In this document: positions 31,295-39,922 of the stretch, one piece after another
Position numbering within the stretch: position 1 is the first letter of the stretch
How the letters are laid out: each line of letters starts with the position of its first letter
Source of the DNA: Rhodocyclaceae bacterium
GTDB lineage: Bacteria; Pseudomonadota; Gammaproteobacteria; Burkholderiales; Rhodocyclaceae
Assembly (NCBI GenBank): GCA_016791205.1
Contig: JAEUNH010000090.1
Location: 1-39,922, forward strand
DNA: 39,922 nt
Direction of reading: 5' to 3'
Position numbers and translations under genes: made by a program
Notes under the pieces: model-generated
The model's database searches: none
Told to the model about the DNA's origin: nothing
Seen by the model: only the letters and a program-made list of their open reading frames with translations

Positions 31295-32101
31295 GTGTCA
31301 GAGCCCCTGGTCCAGATCAGCAACCTGAATTTCACCTATGACCGTCGGCCGGTGCTGACCGGGATCAACATGACCATCCCGCGCGGCAAGGTGGTGGCGA
31401 TCATGGGGCAGAGCGGCTGCGGCAAGACCACCACCCTGCGCCTCATCGGCGGCCAGCTGCGGCCGACCCAGGGCGAGGTGCGCTTCGCCGGCAAGGTGGT
31501 GCATGAACTGGGCACCGACGGGCTCTATGCCTCGCGCCGCCGGATGGGCATGCTGTTCCAGTTCGGCGCCCTGTTCACGGACATCTCGGTCTTCGACAAC
31601 GTCGCCTTCCAGATGCGCGAACATACCGATCTGCCGGAGGCGATGATCCGCGACCTGGTGCTGCTGAAGCTGAACGCGGTCGGGCTGCGCGGCGCCCAGG
31701 ACCTGATGCCCTCGGAACTGTCGGGGGGCATGGCGCGGCGGGTGGCGCTGGCGCGGGCCATCGCGCTCGACCCGCTGCTGATGATGTACGACGAGCCATT
31801 CACCGGGCTCGATCCGATCACCATGGGGATCATCGGCCAGCTGATCCGCACGCTCAACGACGCCCTCGGCGGCAGCTCGATCATCGTCACCCACGACGTG
31901 CAGGAATCCCTGCAGATCGTCGACTACGTGTACTTCATGGCCGACGGCAAGGTGGTGGCGGAGGGGACGCCGGACGAGATCCGCGCCTCCGACAAGGCCT
32001 ATGTGCACCAGTTCGTCTGGGGCGAGATGGACGGCCCGGTGCCCTTCCAGTACCCCTCGGCGCCCTATCGCGAGCAGATCTACGGAGCGGCCCATGCTTG
32101 A
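31295..32101 (+). CDS. mlaF: MlaF, ATP-binding protein of the phospholipid transport system
   Basis: The protein has 268 residues from the GTG at 31295, chosen because it matches the size of E. coli MlaF; an upstream ATG at 31193 would add 34 unconserved residues across the promoter region. It has Walker [13 protein letters not shown] signature L-S-G-G-M-A-R-R and Walker [15 protein letters not shown]. With MlaE, MlaD and MlaB it forms the inner-membrane complex that moves phospholipids between inner and outer membranes. It overlaps mlaE by 8 bp. Confidence 0.93.
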   Translation: MSEPLVQISNLNFTYDRRPVLTGINMTIPRGKVVAIMGQSGCGKTTTLRLIGGQLRPTQGEVRFAGKVVHELGTDGLYASRRRMGMLFQFGALFTDISVFDNVAFQMREHTDLPEAMIRDLVLLKLNAVGLRGAQDLMPSELSGGMARRVALARAIALDPLLMMYDEPFTGLDPITMGIIGQLIRTLNDALGGSSIIVTHDVQESLQIVDYVYFMADGKVVAEGTPDEIRASDKAYVHQFVWGEMDGPVPFQYPSAPYREQIYGAAHA

Positions 32102-32888
32102 TCGGGCAGCCACTGCCCTGCGCGGCCTGGGCAGCCGGGTCACCTCCCGCCTCTGGCGCCTGGGTTTCGCCAGCCGCTTCTTCCTGGCGACGCTGCTGTA
32201 TTCGGGCCCCAGTTTCCGCCGCTTCTTCCTGACCGTCAGGGAGATTTACTTCACCGGCGTGCTGTCGCTGATCATCATCCTGGTCTCCGGCCTGTTCGTC
32301 GGCATGGTGCTGGGCCTGCAGGGCTACGATACGCTGCAACGCTACGGCTCTTCCGAGGCGCTGGGCATCCTGGTGGCCCTGTCGCTGGTGCGCGAACTGG
32401 GCCCGGTGGTTTCCGCCCTGCTGTTCGCCAGCCGCGCCGGCTCGGCCATCACAGCCGAAATCGGCCTGATGAAGGCGACGGAACAGCTTTCGGCGATGGA
32501 GATGATGGCGGTCAATCCCATCGCCCGCGTGGTCGCGCCGCGTTTCTGGGCCGGGGTGATCTCGATGCCACTGCTGGCGGCGCTGTTTTCGGCCATGGGC
32601 ATTTTCGGCGGCTATCTGGTCGGGGTGGTGCTGATCGGGGTGGACGAGGGCTCGTTCTGGTCGCAGATGCAGGCTTCGGTCGATTTCCGCGAGGACATCG
32701 TGAACGGCGTCATCAAGAGCGCGGTGTTCGGCATTCTGGTGTCGTGGATCGCCGTCTTCGAGGGCTATGACTCAGAACCCACCGCGGAAGGCGTGTCCGG
32801 TGCGACGACGCGAACCGTGGTGACTTCTTCACTGGTGATCCTTGCCGCCGACTTCGTCTTGACGGCTTTCATGTTCCGGGGTGCGTAA
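32094..32888 (+). CDS. mlaE: MlaE, permease of the phospholipid transport system
   Basis: The protein has 264 residues with five or so membrane helices and the MlaE/permease motifs [19 protein letters not shown] and [11 protein letters not shown]. The ATG at 32094 lies within the mlaF end. The stop TAA shares its last base with the mlaD ATG. Confidence 0.94.
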   Translation: MLDRAATALRGLGSRVTSRLWRLGFASRFFLATLLYSGPSFRRFFLTVREIYFTGVLSLIIILVSGLFVGMVLGLQGYDTLQRYGSSEALGILVALSLVRELGPVVSALLFASRAGSAITAEIGLMKATEQLSAMEMMAVNPIARVVAPRFWAGVISMPLLAALFSAMGIFGGYLVGVVLIGVDEGSFWSQMQASVDFREDIVNGVIKSAVFGILVSWIAVFEGYDSEPTAEGVSGATTRTVVTSSLVILAADFVLTAFMFRGA

Positions 32889-33358
32889 TGAACCGTATGA
32901 CTTTAGATCTATGGGTAGGGGTGTTCGTGGCCATCGGCCTGGGGGCACTGTTGTTTTTAGCACTAAAGGTCGGTAATCTGGCTTCTACAAATACCGGCGA
33001 AACCTATGTACTCAAAGCAAATTTTGATAACATCGGGGGCCTGAAGGTACGTGCGCCGGTGAAAAGCGCAGGTGTCGTGGTGGGCCGGGTGAGCGATATC
33101 CGCCTTGACGGGGAGCGCTACGAGGCGGTGGTGACGATGAACATCAGCAGCCAGTTCATGTTCCCGCGCGACACCTTCGCCAAGATCCGGACCTCGGGCC
33201 TGCTGGGCGAGCAGTACATTGGCCTGGCGGTTGGCGGCGATACCGAGCTGTTCAAGCCGGGCGAGTCCGTCAAGAAGACGGAGTCGGCCATGGTGCTGGA
33301 GGATCTGGTCGGCCAGTTCCTCTTCGACAAGGCGGCTGAAGGAAAAGACAAGAAGTGA
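32888..33358 (+). CDS. mlaD: MlaD, MCE-domain phospholipid-binding protein
   Basis: The protein has 156 residues. An N-terminal membrane anchor (about 7-27) begins D-L-W-V-G-V-F-V-A-I-G, and one MCE domain follows (about 38-115) with N-I-G-G-L-K-V-R-A-P-V-K-S-A-G-V-V-V-G-R-V. MlaD forms the periplasmic hexamer of the complex. The first 60 codons use more A/T-ending codons (TTA, CTA, GTA) than the rest of the operon. Confidence 0.93.
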   Translation: MNRMTLDLWVGVFVAIGLGALLFLALKVGNLASTNTGETYVLKANFDNIGGLKVRAPVKSAGVVVGRVSDIRLDGERYEAVVTMNISSQFMFPRDTFAKIRTSGLLGEQYIGLAVGGDTELFKPGESVKKTESAMVLEDLVGQFLFDKAAEGKDKK

Positions 33359-33381
33359 CGTTATAAGAGCGGGACTATAAT
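33355..33381 (+). promoter_or_regulatory. Possible internal promoter before mlaA
   Basis: A perfect TATAAT (33376-33381) follows GTGACG (33355-33360, four of six -35 matches) with a 15-bp spacer. Together with an AGAGG ribosome site before the mlaA ATG, it fits an extra start for mlaA-mlaC-mlaB. The spacing is shorter than ideal. Confidence 0.4.
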
Positions 33382-33397
33382 ATAAAGAGGCGATTCG

Positions 33398-34186
33398 ATG
33401 AAAACAGGACTTTCAAGGCAAATCAGCAAGTTGGCGATCGTCGTCGCTGCCGCCGGCCTGCTGGGCGGCTGCGCCACGAGCGGAAACCCGAAGGATCCGA
33501 TCGAGGGCTTCAACCGCGCCATGTTCGGCTTCAATGAAGGCCTGGACAAAGTCATCATCAAACCGGTCGCGACCGGCTACGAGGCCGTGCTGCCCTCGCC
33601 TCTGCAGACCGGTGTGTCGAACTTCTTCTCCAACATCGCCGACCTGATGATCGGCGTGAACAACCTGATACAGGGCAAGCCGGCCCAGGCCGCCTCGGAC
33701 GCCGGTCGGGTACTGGTCAATACCACCATGGGTTTCCTCGGCATCATCGATGTCGCCAGCACGATGGGCATGGAGAAGCATGAGGAAGACTTTGGCCAGA
33801 CCTTCGGCCGCTGGGGCATGGGCGATGGCGCTTATGTCGTCCTGCCGTTCTTCGGTCCTCGCACCGCCAGGGACACCATTGGCCTGGTTTTCGATGTCGC
33901 CACCGATCCGGTCTCGCATATCGACCACATTCCCTCCCGCAATACCCTGCTGGCCGTGCGCGTCATCAGCGACCGTGCCCAGTTCCTCAAGGCCGACAAG
34001 GTCATCGAGGAGGCCGCGCTGGACAAGTACTCCTACGTCCGCGACGCTTATCTGCAGCGCCGCCAGAGCCTGATCCATGACGGCAATCCGCCGAAATTCG
34101 ATCCGTACTCCGGTTCGCAGGAGGGCAAGGTCTCGGAGGCGCCCCAGGAGGGAACAAGCGCGGCGCAAGTGGCAACACGCAACTGA
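33398..34186 (+). CDS. mlaA: MlaA (VacJ), outer-membrane lipoprotein of phospholipid transport
   Basis: The protein has 262 residues. The lipobox L-L-G-G-C places the lipidated Cys at residue 25. The VacJ domain follows with D-P-I-E-G-F-N-R-A-M-F-G-F-N, D-F-G-Q-T-F-G-R-W-G-M-G and L-P-F-F-G-P. MlaA removes mislocalised phospholipids from the outer leaflet and hands them to MlaC. In E. coli it is encoded elsewhere; here it lies within the mla operon. The last 30 residues look disordered. Confidence 0.94.
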   Translation: MKTGLSRQISKLAIVVAAAGLLGGCATSGNPKDPIEGFNRAMFGFNEGLDKVIIKPVATGYEAVLPSPLQTGVSNFFSNIADLMIGVNNLIQGKPAQAASDAGRVLVNTTMGFLGIIDVASTMGMEKHEEDFGQTFGRWGMGDGAYVVLPFFGPRTARDTIGLVFDVATDPVSHIDHIPSRNTLLAVRVISDRAQFLKADKVIEEAALDKYSYVRDAYLQRRQSLIHDGNPPKFDPYSGSQEGKVSEAPQEGTSAAQVATRN

Positions 34187-34208
34187 TCAATCTGTTTTCC
34201 GGTAAATC

Positions 34209-34832
34209 ATGAAGCTATTCGCCTTGATGCTGGCGTCCGTCGCCAGCTTTCTTCTGTCGCCTGGCGTTCAGGCGCAGGAAACCGCCCCGGACGTGCTGGT
34301 CAAGAACGTCACCAATGAAGTGCTCGATATCATCCGCAAGGACAAGGACATCAAGGCCGGCAGCACCAAGCGGGCCATTGAGCTGGTCGACCACAAGGTT
34401 CTGCCGCACTTCAATTTCAGCCGGATGACCGCCCTGGCCGTCGGCAGGGACTGGCGCCAGGCCACCCCGGAACAGCAGAAGGCTCTGACGGAGGCTTTCA
34501 AGGAGCTGCTGGTGCGCACCTATTCGAATGCGCTGATCGCCTACAAGAACGAAACCGTCGATTACCGGCCCTTCAAGATGCAGGCCGGCGAGACCGACGT
34601 GACGGTGCGCACGCAGATCCACCAGCCGGGCGCCAAGCAGCCGATCACCCTGGACTACAGCCTGGAGAAGACCGCCAAGGGCTGGAAGGTCTATGACGTG
34701 GTGGTCGCCGGGGTCAGCCTGGTGACCAACTACCGTTCCACCTTCGCCACCGAGATCCGCAACGGCGGCATCGACGGCCTGGTCAAGACCCTGCAGGCCA
34801 AGAACAAGAGCCTGGAAGCTTCCGCCAAGTAA
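34209..34832 (+). CDS. mlaC: MlaC, periplasmic phospholipid shuttle
   Basis: The protein has 207 residues. A signal peptide (about 1-22, ending G-V-Q-A-Q-E) precedes the MlaC/Ttg2D domain with K-V-L-P-H-F-N-F-S-R-M-T-A-L-A-V-G-R-D-W and Y-D-V-V-V-A-G-V-S-L-V-T-N-Y-R. It carries phospholipid between MlaA and the MlaFEDB complex. Its TAA stop overlaps the mlaB ATG by one base. Confidence 0.94.
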   Translation: MKLFALMLASVASFLLSPGVQAQETAPDVLVKNVTNEVLDIIRKDKDIKAGSTKRAIELVDHKVLPHFNFSRMTALAVGRDWRQATPEQQKALTEAFKELLVRTYSNALIAYKNETVDYRPFKMQAGETDVTVRTQIHQPGAKQPITLDYSLEKTAKGWKVYDVVVAGVSLVTNYRSTFATEIRNGGIDGLVKTLQAKNKSLEASAK

Positions 34833-35119
34833 TGATCCGAGATACCGGCGGAGATCGGCTCGAGGTTTCCGGCGCCCTCACGCTGGGCCAGGCCAGGGAG
34901 ATGCTGGAAGCAGGCTGCCGGCATCTCGATGGCAGGCCGCAGGCCCGTTTCGATCTGTCGGCGGTTCACGAAGTCGACTCCTCCGGCCTGACGGTCATCT
35001 TTGGCTGGGTGCGAACGGCGCAGCGCCTGGGCAAGCCGGTGAGCATCGTCAATCCCCCGCAAAACCTGCTCAGCCTGGCCCGGCTCTACGGCGTCACCGA
35101 GCTTCTCCCGCTGGCCTAG
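34832..35119 (+). CDS. mlaB: MlaB, STAS-domain subunit
   Basis: The protein has 95 residues, a single STAS domain. The V-D-S-S-G-L-T-V-I motif (about 49-57) corresponds to the conserved Asp-Ser-Ser/Ala-Gly loop of MlaB and anti-sigma antagonists. It binds and activates MlaF on the cytoplasmic side. It is the last mla gene, and a 21-bp gap separates it from the next ABC transporter gene. Confidence 0.9.
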   Translation: MIRDTGGDRLEVSGALTLGQAREMLEAGCRHLDGRPQARFDLSAVHEVDSSGLTVIFGWVRTAQRLGKPVSIVNPPQNLLSLARLYGVTELLPLA

Positions 35120-35140
35120 CCGGCGTTGTAGCATTCCCCG

Positions 35141-36046
35141 ATGAGTTCCGCGATACGCATCGAAGGCGTGACCAAGCGCTTTGGCAGCGTCCAGGCGCTC
35201 GACGGGGTCGATCTCGAGGTGGCGCAGGGGGAGTTCTTCGGCCTGCTCGGTCCCAACGGGGCCGGCAAGACCACGCTGATCTCGGCCCTGGCAGGGCTGG
35301 TGCGGCCGGACGCCGGCCGGCTAGCGGTGATGGGCTGCGATGTCCTGTCCGATTACCGGGCCGCCCGCCGGCAATTGGGCGTGGTGCCGCAGGAGCTGGT
35401 TTTCGATCCCTTCTTCACGGTGCGCGAAGCCTTGCGCATCCAGTCGGGCTATTTCGGCATCCGTGACAACGCCGCATGGATCGACGAGATCATCGAAAAC
35501 CTCGACCTGGGCGCCAAGGCGGACACCAATATGCGGCAGTTGTCCGGCGGCATGAAGCGGCGGGTGTTGGTGGCTCAGGCGCTGGTGCACCGGCCGCCGG
35601 TGATCGTGCTCGACGAGCCGACCGCCGGGGTCGATGTCGAACTGCGCCAGGGGCTGTGGAACTTCATCCGCCGGCTCAACCGCGACGGCCAGACCATCGT
35701 GCTGACCACCCACTACCTGGAGGAAGCGGAAAGCCTGTGCGGCCGCATCGCCATGCTCAAGCAAGGGCGCATCGTCGCCCTCGACACCACGGCCAACCTG
35801 CTGCGGCGCTTCTCCGGCCATACGCTGCGCCTGCGCCTGGCGCCCGGCGCGGCATTGCCGGACGCGCTGCGCGCCCGCCTGTCGGGAGATGCGGGCGGCG
35901 AGCATGTGCTGGCCTTGGAGCGCTGCGAGGACATCGAGCCGGTGCTGGCCAGCCTGCGGGAGGCCGGCTGCCGCCTCGACGACGTCGAAGTCGGCAAGCC
36001 CGATCTGGAAGAGGTCTTCGTCCGGGTCATGAACAGCAGGCAATGA
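35141..36046 (+). CDS. ABC transporter ATP-binding protein (YadG type)
   Basis: The protein has 301 residues. It has Walker A G-P-N-G-A-G-K-T-T, signature L-S-G-G-M-K-R-R and Walker B V-I-V-L-D-E-P-T-A-G-V-D, and a C-terminal extension with L-E-E-V-F-V-R, typical of CcmA/DrrA-like exporters. It pairs with the permease 1 bp downstream. The substrate is unknown. The same gene pair is often found beside mla or ibaG in betaproteobacteria, which suggests an envelope-related role. Confidence 0.88.
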   Translation: MSSAIRIEGVTKRFGSVQALDGVDLEVAQGEFFGLLGPNGAGKTTLISALAGLVRPDAGRLAVMGCDVLSDYRAARRQLGVVPQELVFDPFFTVREALRIQSGYFGIRDNAAWIDEIIENLDLGAKADTNMRQLSGGMKRRVLVAQALVHRPPVIVLDEPTAGVDVELRQGLWNFIRRLNRDGQTIVLTTHYLEEAESLCGRIAMLKQGRIVALDTTANLLRRFSGHTLRLRLAPGAALPDALRARLSGDAGGEHVLALERCEDIEPVLASLREAGCRLDDVEVGKPDLEEVFVRVMNSRQ

Positions 36047-36047
36047 G

Positions 36048-36803
36048 ATGGACGGCTTCCTGACCCTTCTTTACAAGGAAATCCTGCGTTTCTGGAAGGT
36101 GAGCTTCCAGACGGTGGCGGCGCCGATCCTGACCGCGCTGCTGTTCCTGCTGATCTTCACCCACGTGCTGGAAGGCCGGGTGCGGGTCTACGAGTCGGTG
36201 ACCTACTCCTCCTTCCTGGTGCCCGGCCTGGTGATGATGTCGCTGCTGCAGAATGCCTTCGCCAACAGCTCTTCCTCGCTGATCCAGTCCAAGGTGACGG
36301 GCAACATCATCTTCATGCTGCTGCCGCCGATCTCCTATGTGCAGTTCTTCGCCGCCTTCGTGCTGGCGGCGATCGCCCGCGGCATCGTCGTCGGGCTGGG
36401 CGTGCTGCTGGTGACCCTGTGGTTCGTCGACCTGGGCTGGCAGGCGCCGCTGTGGATCCTGGCCTTCGCCCTGCTGGGCGGGGCCATCATGGGCGCGCTG
36501 GGCGTGATCGCCGGCATCTGGGCCGACAAGTTCGACCAGCTGGCGGCCTTCCAGAACTTCATCATCATGCCGCTGACCTTCCTCTCCGGGGTGTTCTACT
36601 CGATCCACTCGCTGCCGCCCTTCTGGCAGCGGGTCTCGCATTTCAACCCGATCTTCTACATGATCGACGGCTTCCGCCACGGCTTCTTCGGCGTCTCCGA
36701 CGTGTCGCCGTGGACCAGCCTGGGCGTGGTGTCGGGCTGCTTCGTTGCCCTCTCTCTTTTCACCTTGTGGCTGCTCAGGATAGGCTACAAGCTTCGCGCA
36801 TAA
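36048..36803 (+). CDS. ABC-2 type permease (YadH type)
   Basis: The protein has 251 residues with six membrane helices. The ABC-2 motifs include Y-S-S-F-L-V-P-G-L-V-M-M-S-L-L-Q-N-A-F-A-N and P-L-T-F-L-S-G-V-F-Y-S-I-H-S-L-P followed by F-N-P-I-F-Y-M-I-D-G-F-R. It is the partner of the ATP-binding protein immediately upstream; together they should export an unidentified substrate. Confidence 0.9.
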   Translation: MDGFLTLLYKEILRFWKVSFQTVAAPILTALLFLLIFTHVLEGRVRVYESVTYSSFLVPGLVMMSLLQNAFANSSSSLIQSKVTGNIIFMLLPPISYVQFFAAFVLAAIARGIVVGLGVLLVTLWFVDLGWQAPLWILAFALLGGAIMGALGVIAGIWADKFDQLAAFQNFIIMPLTFLSGVFYSIHSLPPFWQRVSHFNPIFYMIDGFRHGFFGVSDVSPWTSLGVVSGCFVALSLFTLWLLRIGYKLRA

Positions 36804-36812
36804 GGAACGGAC

Positions 36813-38304
<1,492 letters not shown>

Positions 38305-38311
38305 GCAGGAT

Positions 38312-38337
38312 CGCCGTATTCCGGAGACCGACTTTTT
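38312..38337 (-). repeat. Dispersed short repeat, copy C, in the murA-hisG gap
   Basis: On the minus strand the sequence is AAAAAGTCGGTCTCCGGAAT followed by ACGGCG. It lies in the 74-bp non-coding gap between murA and hisG and shares about 20 of 25 positions with copies A and B. A TAAAAT at 38346-38351 just downstream could be a -10 box for the his genes, but no good -35 is seen. Confidence 0.45.
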
Positions 38338-38378
38338 ATCTGCGTTAAAATCCTGCCTTTAGAAACTGAAAGCCCGCC

Positions 38379-39020
38379 GTGACCGGCATCACCATCGCCC
38401 TCTCCAAGGGCCGCATCTTCGAGGAAACCCTGCCGCTGCTGGCGGCGGCGGGCATCGTGCCGGCCGACGATCCGGAAACCTCGCGCAAACTCATCCTCGG
38501 CACCAATCGCGCCGATGTGCGCCTGGTCATCGTGCGTGCCTCGGACACGCCGACCTACGTGCAGTACGGCGCGGCCGACCTCGGCATCGCCGGCAAGGAC
38601 GTGCTGATCGAGCACGGCGGCGCCGGCCTCTACCAGCCGCTCGACCTGAAAATCGCCCGCTGCCGGATGGCGGTGGCAGTGCCCAACGGCTTCGACTACG
38701 CCGCGGCGGTGCAGCGCGGCGCCCGCCTGCGTGTGGCGACCAAGTACATCCAGACGGCGCGCGAGCATTTCGCCGCCAAGGGCGTGCATGTCGACCTCAT
38801 CAAGCTTTACGGTTCGATGGAACTGGCGCCGCTGGTCGGGCTGGCCGACGCCATCGTCGACCTCGTCTCCAGCGGCAACACTCTGAAGGCCAACAATCTG
38901 GTGGCGGTGGAGGACATCATGCCGATTTCCTCGCGCCTGATCGTGAACCAGGCAGCGCTGAAGATGAAGCGCGACCTGCTGCAGCCGGTGATCGATGCCT
39001 TTGCCGGAGCGGTAAAATGA
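38379..39020 (+). CDS. hisG: HisG, ATP phosphoribosyltransferase catalytic subunit (short form)
   Basis: The protein has 213 residues and starts at GTG. It begins [20 protein letters not shown] and contains [16 protein letters not shown]. The P-loop-like segment is [12 protein letters not shown]. The C-terminal ACT-like regulatory domain of long HisG is missing, so this is the short form that needs HisZ. It catalyses the first step of histidine synthesis. No hisZ lies in the window. Confidence 0.94.
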   Translation: MTGITIALSKGRIFEETLPLLAAAGIVPADDPETSRKLILGTNRADVRLVIVRASDTPTYVQYGAADLGIAGKDVLIEHGGAGLYQPLDLKIARCRMAVAVPNGFDYAAAVQRGARLRVATKYIQTAREHFAAKGVHVDLIKLYGSMELAPLVGLADAIVDLVSSGNTLKANNLVAVEDIMPISSRLIVNQAALKMKRDLLQPVIDAFAGAVK

Positions 39021-39035
39021 GAACCATCCCCCCGC

Positions 39036-39056
39036 CCCCCTTCCCGAGGAAGGGGG
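39036..39056 (+). other. Stem-loop in the hisG-hisD gap
   Basis: A perfect 9-bp stem (39036-39044/39048-39056) has a 3-nt loop, 15 bp past the hisG stop. No T run follows, so it is more likely an mRNA-stabilising or processing hairpin than a terminator. Confidence 0.5.
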
Positions 39057-39102
39057 TGACGCAGGTTCAGCCGCAAACTGCGCGGCTTCCGGTTGTTGAC
39101 TT

Positions 39103-39135
39103 GCTGCCTCCTTGGGGCGGCCCGGCGGAGGCAGC
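39103..39135 (+). promoter_or_regulatory. Hairpin that can sequester the hisD ribosome site
   Basis: GCTGCCTCC (39103-39111) pairs perfectly with GGAGGCAGC (39127-39135) across a 15-nt GC-rich loop. The right arm contains the GGAGG Shine-Dalgarno sequence and ends at the base before the GTG start. When folded, hisD translation should be reduced. Confidence 0.55.
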
Positions 39136-39922
39136 GTGATTAAGCGCCTGACCACCCGCGACCCGGATTTCACCCAGCAGCTCGCCGCGTTGCTGGCCTT
39201 CGAGAATGCCCAGGACGAGGGCATCGAGCGGGCGGTGGCCGAGATCCTCTCGGCGGTGCGCACCGTCGGCGATGCCGCCGTGCTGGAGTACACGCGACGC
39301 TTCGACCACCTCGATGCGAAGGCGATGATCGAACTGGAACTGCCCAAGCGCGAGCTGGAGGCGGCGCTGTTCAACCTGCCCGCCGAACAGCGCGAGGCGC
39401 TGGAGCAGGCCGCCACGCGCATCGCCCTCTATCACCAGAAGCAGCTGGCCGCTTCGTGGGAGTACACCCAGGCCGACGGCACGCGCCTCGGCCAGAAGGT
39501 GACGCCGCTCGACCGCGTCGGCCTCTATGTGCCCGGCGGCAAGGCGGCCTATCCCAGTTCGGTGCTGATGAACGCCATTCCGGCCAAGGTGGCCGGCGTC
39601 GGCGAACTGATCATGGTCGTGCCGACGCCGCGCGGCGAAAAGAACGCCCTGGTGCTGGCCGCCGCCGCGCTGGCCGGCGTCGACCGGGTGTTCACCCTGG
39701 GCGGCGCGCAGGCGGTGGGCGCGCTGGCCTACGGCACACAGACCATCCCGCAAGTGGACAAGCTCGTCGGCCCCGGCAACGCCTATGTCGCCGCCGCCAA
39801 GCGGCGCGTCTTCGGCGTGGTCGGCATCGACATGGTGGCGGGTCCCTCGGAAGTGCTGATCATCGCCGACGGTTTGACCGACCCGGACTGGGTGGTGATG
39901 GACCTCTTCGCCCAGGCCGAAC
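39136..39922 (+). CDS. hisD: HisD, histidinol dehydrogenase (3' partial)
   Basis: A GTG start at 39136 is preceded by GGAGG, and the frame stays open to the right edge with 262 codons visible. The protein starts [11 protein letters not shown] and has the family motif [19 protein letters not shown] followed by [11 protein letters not shown] and M-V-A-G-P-S-E. It carries out the last two oxidation steps of histidine synthesis with NAD+ and zinc. About 170 residues, including some zinc ligands, lie beyond the window. Confidence 0.95.
   Translation, partial: MIKRLTTRDPDFTQQLAALLAFENAQDEGIERAVAEILSAVRTVGDAAVLEYTRRFDHLDAKAMIELELPKRELEAALFNLPAEQREALEQAATRIALYHQKQLAASWEYTQADGTRLGQKVTPLDRVGLYVPGGKAAYPSSVLMNAIPAKVAGVGELIMVVPTPRGEKNALVLAAAALAGVDRVFTLGGAQAVGALAYGTQTIPQVDKLVGPGNAYVAAAKRRVFGVVGIDMVAGPSEVLIIADGLTDPDWVVMDLFAQAE

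Noticed and set aside
34588-34604. GAGACCGAC in mlaC as another copy of the dispersed repeat
   Set aside because: Only the 9-base core matches; flanks are unrelated and the codons encode a conserved protein segment.

Overview
The window is about 40 kb of GC-rich, densely coding chromosome. It most resembles a betaproteobacterium, probably Rhodocyclales-like. This inference rests on gene content: an mla operon that contains mlaA and runs into ibaG-murA-hisG-hisD, a short HisZ-dependent HisG, a phasin, and an MSHA-type pilus locus. No rRNA, tRNA, CRISPR array, transposase or integrase was seen. Apart from the 240-bp phasin upstream region there is essentially no long non-coding stretch.

Layout. 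(1) 1-4002: the 3' end of hrpA, a palindromic REP-like element, an EI24/CysZ-like membrane protein, a CinA/MoaB-fold protein, a phasin with a near-consensus sigma70 promoter, and an EamA transporter. (2) 4007-8998: a minus-strand LPS set (kdsD-lptC-lptA) ending in a crotonase gene, diverging from a Kef-type antiporter. kdsC and lptB, usual members of this operon, are absent here. (3) 8948-10242: a 1.25-kb insertion at the kef 3' end. It is bounded by a perfect 47-bp direct repeat that regenerates the kef C-terminus, and it carries one nucleotidyltransferase-fold gene (GSU2403/NTP_transf_8 type). (4) 10291-31126: a large type IV pilus (MSHA-like) locus, almost all on the minus strand. It runs from a sigma54 response regulator through mshM, L, N, E, G, I, J and K, then a UPF0175/DUF3368 toxin-antitoxin pair, a 1198-residue pilin-like protein, a second prepilin, a membrane adenylate cyclase and a separate prepilin gene. 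A membrane histidine kinase lies divergently. (5) 31295-39922: mlaFEDACB, a YadGH-type ABC exporter, ibaG, murA, hisG and the start of hisD.

How the parts may work together. The pilus locus is the most interesting region. The prepilin gene at 10291-10977 has a -24/-12 promoter that fits sigma54 very well, with two inverted repeats upstream that could be activator sites. The kinase divergent from it and the sigma54 activator at the far end of the locus both look like the PrsK/PrsR family rather than PilS/PilR. I infer one regulatory circuit enclosing the locus, with a resident cAMP-producing enzyme. The very large pilin-like protein lacks the usual Glu5. It has a pilin-type head related to the neighbouring prepilin, and its C-terminal part has four copies of a module I recognise from phage tail fibres. 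A tip-located adhesin built from tail-fibre parts is the candidate new system.
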